A stretch of 64,000 bases of DNA from Mycobacterium simiae. Its GTDB lineage: Bacteria > Actinomycetota > Actinomycetes > Mycobacteriales > Mycobacteriaceae. Positions within the stretch are counted from its first letter, which is position 1; each line of letters starts with the position of its first letter. Below are positions 47,215 through 55,025 of this stretch, piece by piece. The DNA lies in contig NZ_AP022568.1 in NCBI RefSeq assembly GCF_010727605.1, forward strand, positions 434,001-498,000. The letters run 5' to 3'. A program made the translations under genes and the position numbers. Below the pieces are notes generated by a model. It saw only the letters and a list, made by a program, of their open reading frames with translations. It was not told where the DNA came from and did not search any database.

Positions 47215-48156
47215 ATGTCACGCATCGGGATTCCGATCGCGATTAGTCTCGGCATCGTGCGCGGCGTTCGTCAGGCCCGATACTCCCGGTACGTTGCCAT
47301 CGGAGACAGCCAGACCGAAGGTCTCTGGGACGGCGACGACGTCGTTGGTCTGCAGGGGTTCGCCGACCGGCTGGCCGAGATGCTCGAGGCCCTGTACCCG
47401 GGTCTGCTGTATGCCAACCTCGCCCTGCGCGGCAAGCGGTTGGGCGAGGTGTTGACCGAGCAGGTTCCCCAGGCGTTGGCGATGAAGCCGGATCTGATCA
47501 CCGTGTGCGCCGGGATGAACGACGTCATTGCGCCGGGATGGTCGTTTCCGCGGGCCCTGGCCGAGCTTGATTACGTCTATGCGGCGCTCGCCCGATCGGG
47601 TGCGACGGTGGTGACCACCACCTTCCCGAACGTCGCGCAGTTCCTGCCGTTCGGACGCATCGTGGCCAAGCGATTGGCCCGGATGAACCACGCGATCACC
47701 GTCGCCGCCCGACGCTACGACTTCCGGCTGGTCGACCTGTACAACGCGGCCTCGATGCGGGACTGGGATACCTGGAGCTTTGACCGCGTGCACGCCTCCC
47801 CCAAGGGCCACATCCTGTTCGCGGCGGCAGCGGCCGAAGCCCTGAATCTCCCTGACAGCAGCCATGATTGGGCGGCCGCGCATCCCAATCCCACACAGCT
47901 GTCCATCGCCGACGGCGCCTACGGCCGGCTGCGCTGGACGCAGGACAACTTCTTTCCGTGGGTGTGGCGGCGGATGCGCGGGCTCTCGGCGGCCGACGGT
48001 CGGTCGCCGAAACGTCCGCAGTTGGCGCCGGTGGCCGCCCACCGCGGCACCCGCGATGGCGCACCGATGCAAGGCAGTGCGGCGGGCACCGCAGCCGAGA
48101 TTGCCGCCGAGATTGCGGCGCGGAGCCCACACCGGTCAGGCATCCTTGACCCATGA
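47215..48156 (+). CDS. SGNH/GDSL-type hydrolase
   Basis: 313 residues. Block I is YVAIGDSQTEGLWDGD (catalytic Ser), block III CAGMNDVIAP (Gly/Asn-containing) and the Asp/His block is FDRVHASPKGHILFA. Such enzymes are esterases or deacylases. The C-terminal 90 residues (after NFFPWVWRRMRGLSAADGRS) are hydrophilic and low-complexity. ATG 47215 is chosen; GTG 47257 (MRGVRQARYS) is nearly as likely, as neither has a good site. Head-to-head with the synthetase at 47144 and overlapping DedA at its stop (ATGA). Confidence 0.83.
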   Translation: MSRIGIPIAISLGIVRGVRQARYSRYVAIGDSQTEGLWDGDDVVGLQGFADRLAEMLEALYPGLLYANLALRGKRLGEVLTEQVPQALAMKPDLITVCAGMNDVIAPGWSFPRALAELDYVYAALARSGATVVTTTFPNVAQFLPFGRIVAKRLARMNHAITVAARRYDFRLVDLYNAASMRDWDTWSFDRVHASPKGHILFAAAAAEALNLPDSSHDWAAAHPNPTQLSIADGAYGRLRWTQDNFFPWVWRRMRGLSAADGRSPKRPQLAPVAAHRGTRDGAPMQGSAAGTAAEIAAEIAARSPHRSGILDP

Positions 48157-48818
48157 ATGCGGAGGCTTTGCTGCAGTCCATCCCGCCGCTGGCGGTGTAC
48201 CTCGTGGTCGGAGGTGTGGTCGGGTTGGAGAGCCTCGGCGTGCCACTTCCCGGCGAGATCATTCTGGTGAGTGCGGCGCTGATGTCGTCTCACCACGATC
48301 TCGCCGTCAACCCGGTGGGCGTCGGCGCCGCCGCGGTGATCGGTGCGGTGGTCGGCGATTCGATCGGCTACTCGATCGGACGCCGGTTCGGCATGTCCCT
48401 CTTCGACAAGCTGGGCCGACGCTTCCCCCGGCACTTCGGGCCGGGGCACGTGATGCTGGCTGAGCGCTTGTTCGACCGCTGGGGGATCCGGGCGGTGTTC
48501 TTCGGCCGCTTCATCGCGCTGCTGCGGATCTTCGCCGGCCCGCTGGCCGGGGCGTTGAAGATGCACTACCAGCGCTTCCTAGCGGCCAACGTGTGCGGTG
48601 CCATCTGCTGGGCAGGCGGCACCACCGCGGCGGTCTACTTCGCCGGGATTGCCGCCGAACGGTGGCTGGAGCGGTTCTCCTGGATCGCGCTCGTCATCGC
48701 GATCGTGATCGGCGGCACCGCAGCACTTCTGCTGCGGGAGCGGACCTCCCGCGCGATCGCCGAACTCGAGGCCGAACACGAGCGCAAGTCCGGGACCCCG
48801 ACGGCCGACGCCGTCTGA
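48153..48818 (+). CDS. DedA family membrane protein
   Basis: 221 residues of the DedA/SNARE-associated family: ESLGVPLPGEIILVSAALMSS, GAVVGDSIGYSIGRRFG, FFGRFIALLRIFAGPLAGALKM and an AGGTTAAVYFAGIAAERWLE region, then a C-terminal helix and acidic tail. DedA proteins are implicated in recycling of lipid carriers such as undecaprenyl phosphate across the membrane. Translation is coupled to the SGNH hydrolase, so the two may act on the same lipid-linked material. Confidence 0.93.
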   Translation: MNAEALLQSIPPLAVYLVVGGVVGLESLGVPLPGEIILVSAALMSSHHDLAVNPVGVGAAAVIGAVVGDSIGYSIGRRFGMSLFDKLGRRFPRHFGPGHVMLAERLFDRWGIRAVFFGRFIALLRIFAGPLAGALKMHYQRFLAANVCGAICWAGGTTAAVYFAGIAAERWLERFSWIALVIAIVIGGTAALLLRERTSRAIAELEAEHERKSGTPTADAV

Positions 48819-48836
48819 CGACTCTGGGCGGTACCG

Positions 48837-49457
48837 CTAGCCGGCCGCCTCGCCGATCTCGGCGACCGCGACCGGACGGTGCTGCTCGATCAACGCCACC
48901 GCCATCTTCTGCGCGCGTCGGGCGGCCTGCAGATCCCCGACCGCGGCCAGGATGATGGCGCCCTTCATCAGGATGTGCCAGGACGACGCGAAGTCCTCGA
49001 CGTCGGTGAGGCCCGCCGCGAGAGCACGGCGGCGCACGATGTCGCGCACGTGGTCGATGTGTGTGATGCAGGCCTGCCCGGCCGGGTGGTCGGGGCCCAA
49101 CTCGAGGAGCACGTTGATGAACGAGCAGCCCTCGTAGCCGTCCCGGTGCTGAAACCACTCGTGCAGCACGTCGAAGATCGCCAGCAACTGTTGTTCGGGG
49201 CTCTCGGCGCGGCGTTCGGACTGCGCCTCGATCAACCCGTGCGTCCAGATCTGCTCGCGGCGCTGCAGCACGGCCAGCACGAGGTCGTTTTTCGTGGCGA
49301 AATGCCGGTACAACGTTGCCTTGGCCACCCCGGCCCGCTCGATCACCTCGTGAGTGCCGACCGCACCGATGCCACGCCGGCTGAACAGCTCATATGCGAC
49401 GCTAAGGATCCGTTCACGGGCGGAGGGAGCGGCCGGCGCGACATCGAAGGTGGTCAT
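48837..49457 (-). CDS. TetR family transcriptional regulator
   Basis: 206 residues: HTH domain with RERILSVAYELFSRRGIGAVGTHEVIERAGVAKATLYRHFATKNDLVLAVL, then a helical ligand domain. ATG 49457 is chosen; GTG 49469 and a GTG further upstream are also in frame. It is divergent from the STAS gene, and a perfect palindrome (49492-49509) lies over the predicted STAS promoter, so it probably represses that gene and/or itself. The ligand is unknown. Confidence 0.9.
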   Translation of the reverse strand: MTTFDVAPAAPSARERILSVAYELFSRRGIGAVGTHEVIERAGVAKATLYRHFATKNDLVLAVLQRREQIWTHGLIEAQSERRAESPEQQLLAIFDVLHEWFQHRDGYEGCSFINVLLELGPDHPAGQACITHIDHVRDIVRRRALAAGLTDVEDFASSWHILMKGAIILAAVGDLQAARRAQKMAVALIEQHRPVAVAEIGEAAG

Positions 49458-49490
49458 ATTTGCACTCACGCTACTCTTAACCGGCGCATG

Positions 49491-49519
49491 TAGACAGACC
49501 ACCCTGTCTCGTTATACAA
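49491..49519 (+). promoter_or_regulatory. Candidate promoter with overlapping TetR-type operator
   Basis: AGACAG (49492-49497), 6 bases, CTGTCT (49504-49509) is a perfect inverted repeat. A -35-like TAGACA (49491-49496) and a -10-like TATACA (49513-49518) with 16 bases between fit a promoter for the STAS gene, and the palindrome covers the -35 and spacer. A second dyad GTCTG-tctt-CAGAC lies at 49544-49557. Confidence 0.6.
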
Positions 49520-49612
49520 AGGAGATCCGCACTCACGCGGAAAGTCTGTCTTCAGACACCAGGACGGACATCCATCGCGGCGCCAGTGGCGCCGGTCGAT
49601 TAGGAGTCCCCC

Positions 49613-50044
49613 ATGACAATGCTCACCGACTCTTCACCACCAACATCGGATCCGCCCCTGATGCTCAGCACCAGGCTGGTCTATGAGCTCGGTGACCCGC
49701 ACAGCACGCTGCGCGCCACCACGGACCGCCGGGGCGCCGCGGCGGTGATTTATGCGGGCGGTGAGGTCGACGCCTGCAACGAAACCACCTGGCGCCATCT
49801 GATCGGCGAGGCGGCCCGGGCCGTCGAAGCCCCGGGACCGTTGATCGTCGACGTCACCGGTCTTGACTTCATGGCGTGCTGCGCTTTCGCGGTGCTCGCC
49901 GAACAGGCCGACGACTGCCGCCGGCGCGAGGTCGAACTGCGGCTGGTCAGCCGGCAGCCGGTGGTTGCCCGGCTTGTCGACGCGTGCGGGCTCGGCGCCA
50001 AGTTGCCGGTCTACCCCAGCGTCGACTCCGCCCTGGCGCGGTAG
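49613..50044 (+). CDS. STAS-domain protein, anti-sigma factor antagonist-like
   Basis: 143 residues with one STAS domain: VIYAGGEVDACNETTW, LIVDVTGLDFMACCAFAVLAEQ and LRLVSRQPVVARLVDACGLG. The site where active antagonists carry a phosphorylatable Ser (DSSGL) reads DFMACCAF, with two adjacent Cys (89-90) instead, plus further Cys at 55, 102 and 125. Control by redox rather than phosphorylation, as reported for RsfA of M. tuberculosis, is inferred. GGAG site before the ATG. The partner anti-sigma factor is not in the window. Confidence 0.83.
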   Translation: MTMLTDSSPPTSDPPLMLSTRLVYELGDPHSTLRATTDRRGAAAVIYAGGEVDACNETTWRHLIGEAARAVEAPGPLIVDVTGLDFMACCAFAVLAEQADDCRRREVELRLVSRQPVVARLVDACGLGAKLPVYPSVDSALAR

Positions 50045-50096
50045 CGCCGCATTGCGTCACCGTCGGCGCGCCGGGTCGAAAGGTTGATGGGGCTGG

Positions 50097-51191
50097 ATGC
50101 ATCAGATACCCAGCTTCGGCGTGGAGGAAGAGTTTCTGCTCGTCGACCCAGACACCGGTGAACCTGCTCCGCGCAACAACGAGGTGGCCGCGGAGGCCAA
50201 CCGCCGAGGCGTCGACCTTCAGCTCGAGCTGAGCAGCTGCCAGGTCGAAACCACCTCGGGTGTGGCCACGTCGAGCATGGAACTCGGCGAGGAACTGCGC
50301 AGTTTGCGGCGCACCGCGGCGCAGGCCGCCGAGGCCAGCGGGGTCCGCTTGCTGGCGTTGGGCCTGCCGCCGGTCACCCCGCACGAATTCCCGGTCACCG
50401 AGACCGAGCGTTACCTGCGGATCGGCGCCGAGTACGGGATGGTTGCCCACGAGCAGGGCATCTGCGGCTGCCATGTGCACGTCGAGGTGCCCGGCCGCGC
50501 GGCCGCTCTCAAGGTCAGCAACTGGCTGCGGCCGTGGCTGCCGACTTTACTTGCGCTGTCGGCGAATTCGGCGCTCTACCGCAATACCGACACCGGCTAC
50601 GCGAGTTGGCGCAGCATCCTGTGGCGGCGCTGGCCGGCGGCCGGTGCACCCCCGTTCTTCGCCTCCCCCGAGCAGTACGACAACACCGTGCGCATGCTGA
50701 TCGACAGCGGCGTGATCCTCGATCAGAAGATGATCTATTGGGATGTGCGGCCGTCGGCGAACTTCCCGACGGTCGAGGTTCGGGTGGCCGACGTACCGGC
50801 AACGGTCGACGAAACGGTGTTGCTGGCTACCCTGATCCGGGCCGCCGTTATGACGGCGCTGGACTCGCTGGGCCGCGGCGACGACGGGGGCCGGTTGCCG
50901 CCGGCGGCGCTGCGCGCGGCGTACTGGAAGGCCGCCCACGAGGGCCTGGCGGGCCAGTTGCTGGATTCGGTGCACGACTATGGCGCCGTGCCGGCGCGCC
51001 AGCAGCTGGACGCGTTGGTGCAGAGGGTGCGCCCGGCGCTGGAGCAACTCGGCGAATACGACCGAGTCACCGCCGAACTCGACCGCCTGCTGACGGAGGG
51101 CAACGGCGCGATGCGGCAGCGCCGGCTGTGGCAGCAGCGCGGCAACATGCTCGAGGTCATCGCCGCCGCCGCGACCGCCACCCGAAGCTGA
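50097..51191 (+). CDS. GCS2-type carboxylate-amine ligase (YbdK-like)
   Basis: 364 residues. Starts FGVEEEFLLVDPDTGE (glutamate/cysteine ligase signature), then QLELSSCQVETTSGV, GICGCHVHVEVPG, and WDVRPSANFPTVEVRVADVPATV, with conserved acidic and His metal-binding residues. YbdK-type enzymes show weak glutamate-cysteine ligase activity; the physiological substrate is unknown and mycobacteria use mycothiol rather than glutathione. ATG 50097; the 52-base gap to the STAS gene allows cotranscription. Convergent with the TauE gene, stops adjacent. Confidence 0.88.
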   Translation: MHQIPSFGVEEEFLLVDPDTGEPAPRNNEVAAEANRRGVDLQLELSSCQVETTSGVATSSMELGEELRSLRRTAAQAAEASGVRLLALGLPPVTPHEFPVTETERYLRIGAEYGMVAHEQGICGCHVHVEVPGRAAALKVSNWLRPWLPTLLALSANSALYRNTDTGYASWRSILWRRWPAAGAPPFFASPEQYDNTVRMLIDSGVILDQKMIYWDVRPSANFPTVEVRVADVPATVDETVLLATLIRAAVMTALDSLGRGDDGGRLPPAALRAAYWKAAHEGLAGQLLDSVHDYGAVPARQQLDALVQRVRPALEQLGEYDRVTAELDRLLTEGNGAMRQRRLWQQRGNMLEVIAAAATATRS

Positions 51192-51986
51192 CTACACCGC
51201 GAACAGGCGATACAGGCCCACCGCGCCGACCACCACGATGGTGAAGCGCAGCGCGTTGGGCGACAGCCGGCGCCCGTAACGGGCGCCAACCCAGCCGCCC
51301 ACCAGCGAGCTGGCCGCGGTGATGCCGGCGACCGGCCAACTGATCCGGTCGAATGCCACCAACGTATAACCAACGGCCGCAACGATATTGACCACCAACG
51401 CCAACAGATTCTTGGCGGCGTTCATCCGCTGGATCGATTCCGGCAGCAGCGCGCCCATGATGCCGACAAACAAGATGCCCTGGGCGGCGGTGAAATAGCC
51501 GCCGTAGACACCGACGGCGAAAGTGCCCAGCACCAGGACGGCCATTCGGGTCCGGGACACATGATCGGCCGACCGGCCCTGGGCTTCGGCCCGGCGGCGC
51601 GCCCAGGACTGGATTCGCGGCCCGGCCACCACCAACAACAGGGCCGACACCAGCAGCACCGGCACCACCATGATGAACACCGTCTCGGGCAGATGCAGCA
51701 GCAAGAAGGCGCCCAGCACCGCACCGGCCACCGAGGCCGGTATCTGCCAGCGCAGCCGGCCCCACTGGCCGTCCAGCTCGGCGCGGTAACCCCACGTCCC
51801 CGATACGCCACCGGCGACCAGACCGACCGCATTCGACATGGTCGAAACCACGGGCGGATAGCCCAACGCGACCAGCGTCGGAAAGGTGATCAGTGTGCCC
51901 GATCCGACTAGGGCATTGATGATGCCGGCGGCGAACCCGGCCGAGCCGATCAAAGCGATGTGGGAAGCCAACACTTTGAAAAACAC
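51192..51986 (-). CDS. TauE/SafE family membrane transporter
   Basis: 264 residues, about eight helices: SAGFAAGIINALVGSGTLITFPTLVALG carries the family motif in the first half, mirrored by GTFAVGVYGGYFTAAQGILFVGIMGALL and KNLLALVVNIVAAVGY in the second. Members export sulfite, sulfoacetate or similar anions. GTG start. The stop codon directly abuts that of the convergent ligase gene. No sulfur-metabolism genes are adjacent to indicate a substrate. Confidence 0.9.
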   Translation of the reverse strand: MFFKVLASHIALIGSAGFAAGIINALVGSGTLITFPTLVALGYPPVVSTMSNAVGLVAGGVSGTWGYRAELDGQWGRLRWQIPASVAGAVLGAFLLLHLPETVFIMVVPVLLVSALLLVVAGPRIQSWARRRAEAQGRSADHVSRTRMAVLVLGTFAVGVYGGYFTAAQGILFVGIMGALLPESIQRMNAAKNLLALVVNIVAAVGYTLVAFDRISWPVAGITAASSLVGGWVGARYGRRLSPNALRFTIVVVGAVGLYRLFAV

Positions 51987-52036
51987 TAGTCGGCCACGCC
52001 GTGACGCCGACAGTCGTGCCGCGCAGCGCCGCTACG

Positions 52037-52969
52037 TCAGACCGGCGGCGCTTCGGAGCCGCGGGCCACACCGGTGCGCAGCTGCACCGAGGCCGAGTAG
52101 GCAAGGCTGCGGAAGCGCAGCACCGGGTCGTCGGACGGTTCGATGCCGTCGGTGACGCGCATCGGGTCGAATACCACGATGTCGCCGCCGTGTTCGCGTT
52201 CGGTGTCCAGGCCGGTGATGTCCAGCCTGCCGACGGTGACGGTCTCGGTGCCGCGCCACGGCACCGACGGGTCGACCGTCGAATCATGCGGTCCGGCGAT
52301 CTGCACCCGATAGTCGAACCCGACCGGTCCTTGTGCCAGACGGGTTTTCAGCTCGTCGGTCAAAAAGTCTGGGCTTAGATCGGGCGCGGCCGCGCCCGAC
52401 AAATAGCTCACACCGGCGGCCGGAATCATGTGATAGCGAACGAATCTGGCGTTGCCGTCGGCGCTGATCCAGCGAAAGGCGTGCAGGCCATGGTATTCGA
52501 TGGTCGCGTAGCTGGCCGGCACCTTGTTAGCGTCGCGCAGCACCGGCAACGCCCCGAGCACCCGCGGATGCGTGAGGAAGTACTTGGTCAGCCGCAGCGG
52601 CATCGTCGGCCCCGGTCGCATCGCCTTGAGGAGGTCGACGAAGCCTTCCGGCCTGCCGGAGACGAACAGCCGCGCGGTCTGGGTGGATACGTCCGTGGTG
52701 GAGCCGTCGGGCAGGGTGAGCTTTACCGCCATTCCACGCACGCCGGGCGCGCCGTCGGGTTGTGCCGGGTCGCCGGACCCATTGGAGAAGCGGATCAGCG
52801 CCGGAACCGCCGAGCCATCCAGATGTCGCGCGCGGGAAAGTTCCGCGGCACCCGGGCTGGCGGTAAACGTGCCCCGATACAGCGTCCCTTTCGCATGCAA
52901 GGCACGAGCGCCCGGCTGCGCTCCCCCGGTACCTCGGATCGCCTCGATCGCCTCATCAGGAGTCACCAT
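52037..52969 (-). CDS. Small catalase-family heme peroxidase
   Basis: 310 residues, shorter than true catalases, of the catalase-related subfamily. Seen: distal His in LHAKGTLYRGTF, Asn in RFSNGSGD, MAVKLTLPDG, and the proximal heme-ligand region FRSLAYSAS (R-x3-Y). These proteins act as peroxidases with organic hydroperoxides rather than as efficient catalases. Starts 17 bases after the SDR stop on the same strand, suggesting one operon. Confidence 0.88.
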   Translation of the reverse strand: MVTPDEAIEAIRGTGGAQPGARALHAKGTLYRGTFTASPGAAELSRARHLDGSAVPALIRFSNGSGDPAQPDGAPGVRGMAVKLTLPDGSTTDVSTQTARLFVSGRPEGFVDLLKAMRPGPTMPLRLTKYFLTHPRVLGALPVLRDANKVPASYATIEYHGLHAFRWISADGNARFVRYHMIPAAGVSYLSGAAAPDLSPDFLTDELKTRLAQGPVGFDYRVQIAGPHDSTVDPSVPWRGTETVTVGRLDITGLDTEREHGGDIVVFDPMRVTDGIEPSDDPVLRFRSLAYSASVQLRTGVARGSEAPPV

Positions 52970-52986
52970 GGGCGAATCTTAGGGCG

Positions 52987-53775
52987 CTATGTCGGAAAGC
53001 CGAAGAGTTTGACCACACCGTGATCGCGACCCGCGGTATAGCCCCCGTCGACGGCAATGGCCTGGCCGCTGACGAACGACGCGTCGCGCGACAGCAGGAA
53101 CGCGGCCACGGCGGCGACCTCCTCGGCACGGCCGAGCCGCTGTAGCGCGTGTTCCTCGGTGATCGAGGCCAGCGGACCCGCCATGCCGGGCAGGCCGAAC
53201 ACGCTCTGCGCCATCGGCGTATCGATGAAACCGGGGCAGATCACGTTGGCTCGGATACCGCTCGGACCGTAATCGAGCGCAATGTTCTTAGTCAGCAGCA
53301 CAACTCCGCCCTTTGCGGCGTTGTACGAACTGCCGCCCGCGGTGCCCTCCAATCCCTCGATACTGGCTACCGTCACGATCGAACCGCGTTCGCCGTCGAC
53401 CCGGTCCTGCTGGATCATCGTGGCCAGCGCCGCTTTGGCCACCAAAAAGGTGCCGGTGAGATTGATCCCGATCACCCGGTCCCATTCCGCGCGCTCCAGC
53501 AAATGCACGGGTCCGCCGCCCGCGACGCCGGCGGCGTGAAAGACCCCGTCGAGGCGGCCAGGCACCGCCGCAAAAACGGCTTGAATTTGGGCTTCGTCGG
53601 TCACGTCGGCCGCGACGTGGTGAAACTCCGAACCCAGGGCCGGTGGGGTTTGCAGGTCTGCGCCAATGACGGTGGCGCCTTCGGCCAGCAGCCGCCGCGC
53701 TGTGGCCAGGCCGATACCCGACGCCGCTCCCGTTACGACGAACGTCCGAGCACGGGCACGATCAACGTCGACCAT
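52987..53775 (-). CDS. Short-chain dehydrogenase/reductase
   Basis: 262 residues, classical SDR: cofactor motif TGAASGIGLA, DVTD after the third strand, HAAGVAGG (NNAG-like), catalytic Ser with the YNAAK pair (SSYNAAKGG), and the PGFIDTPM loop. The final residues (FVSGQAIAVDGGYTAG) match the family. Substrate unknown. Divergent from the LysR gene across 103 bases, so it is the likely target of that regulator. Confidence 0.92.
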   Translation of the reverse strand: MVDVDRARARTFVVTGAASGIGLATARRLLAEGATVIGADLQTPPALGSEFHHVAADVTDEAQIQAVFAAVPGRLDGVFHAAGVAGGGPVHLLERAEWDRVIGINLTGTFLVAKAALATMIQQDRVDGERGSIVTVASIEGLEGTAGGSSYNAAKGGVVLLTKNIALDYGPSGIRANVICPGFIDTPMAQSVFGLPGMAGPLASITEEHALQRLGRAEEVAAVAAFLLSRDASFVSGQAIAVDGGYTAGRDHGVVKLFGFPT

Positions 53776-53878
53776 CGACTAATTCCTTCACCGCCGGATT
53801 TGCTCAGCAATGGTTACACATGTTGTCAAAAGGATTCTGTGAGGCCACGACTCCTAGTGCCGCATTAGCATTCTCGAT

Positions 53879-54808
53879 GTGGAGTTGCGTCACCTTCGTT
53901 ATTTCGTTGCCGTCGCCGAAGAGCTGAACTTCGGTCGTGCCGCCAAGCGGTTATGCATTGCCGGACCGTCGCTTTCACAGCAGATCAAGGTTCTCGAGCG
54001 TGATCTTAGGGTGCGCTTGTTCGACCGCGATCGCCGCTCTGTGACCCTGACTGCGACCGGTGCGGCGCTGCTTCCGTCGGCTCGTATTCTGCTGGATCAA
54101 GCGGATCAGTTGCGCCGGTCGGCAATCGGGCTGTCATTGGCCGAGCCCGTCCGGGTCGGCTATGCACACTGGCTGCCTGCGGATTTGGCCGACCGGACGG
54201 CGGCGGTGGCCAAGGTCCATATCGACACCTGGGTGCTGCCGTCGCACGCCCAGGTCGCCCGCGTCGCCGAGGGCGGCGTCGACCTGGCGATCTGCGGCGT
54301 ACGGTCCTCGGATCTGGATCGGCACGGCCTGAACGCGCATCTGATTGGCGCCGATCAACTCCATGCGGTGAGCGTCGGTTCGGACGCGTCGCCGGTGGAG
54401 GCGTCCGACACCATCGTGCTACTCGACGCCGACTCCGGCAGCTGGTTCTCGTGGAACCGGTACGGCGAGCAATTCGCCAGAGAGACTGGGGCTCGCACAG
54501 TGCGCATCAGCGACGGAGGCCTGGCGGCTCCAATGTTTTTCGAACACGTCCGGCGCTTGGGCCGGCCGGTGCTGTGCTCGCCGAAGGCGCAAAGCGCCGT
54601 CGTGCCGGCAGACCTCGTGCAGCGCCCGATCACCGGGCCGACACCGTTTTGGACGTGGTCGCTGGTGTGGCGCCGCAATGAGAACCGCGAAACCGTGCGT
54701 GCCGTGATCGATGCATTGACGGCTGACGCCGAGATTCCGGACCTCGACGAGGCCTGGCTGCCGTTCACCGACCCGTACCGGACGAGAATCACGTTGGCGA
54801 CCGCCTGA
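53879..54808 (+). CDS. LysR-type transcriptional regulator
   Basis: 309 residues: N-terminal HTH with MELRHLRYFVAVAEELNFGRAAKRL, SLSQQIKVLERDLRVRLFDRDRR and TATGAALLPSARILLDQAD, then a periplasmic-binding-protein-like effector domain. GTG start. The inter-gene segment with SDR contains ttacacatgttgtcaa, a partial dyad that could be a LysR-type site. It most likely controls the divergent SDR-catalase pair; the inducer is unknown. Confidence 0.92.
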   Translation: MELRHLRYFVAVAEELNFGRAAKRLCIAGPSLSQQIKVLERDLRVRLFDRDRRSVTLTATGAALLPSARILLDQADQLRRSAIGLSLAEPVRVGYAHWLPADLADRTAAVAKVHIDTWVLPSHAQVARVAEGGVDLAICGVRSSDLDRHGLNAHLIGADQLHAVSVGSDASPVEASDTIVLLDADSGSWFSWNRYGEQFARETGARTVRISDGGLAAPMFFEHVRRLGRPVLCSPKAQSAVVPADLVQRPITGPTPFWTWSLVWRRNENRETVRAVIDALTADAEIPDLDEAWLPFTDPYRTRITLATA

Positions 54809-55025
54809 TCGAGGCTTGAGCTAATACTGTCGTGGCGCAATAGGTGGCGAGTCGGCACGGCCGTTTGCCGCACTGCCGATCAGTTGTGCGCGCGGCAAAT
54901 TCGGCTATGACCGCTTTGCTCGCAGTCAGAAGGCGCCCGCTCTCACCGGCCCCAGTGGTAAACAAGGTGACTAGCCTTGATTTTGACTGAACTCGCCGAA
55001 CGCCGGCTTGGAGAGCGGAGGACTC
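54809..55025. other. Intergenic region before the acyl-CoA synthetase
   Basis: 217 bases with no gene seen. A perfect short dyad CAAGG-tgactag-CCTTG at 54963-54979 sits 46 bases before the start of the next gene and could be an operator for an unidentified regulator. Confidence 0.4.
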
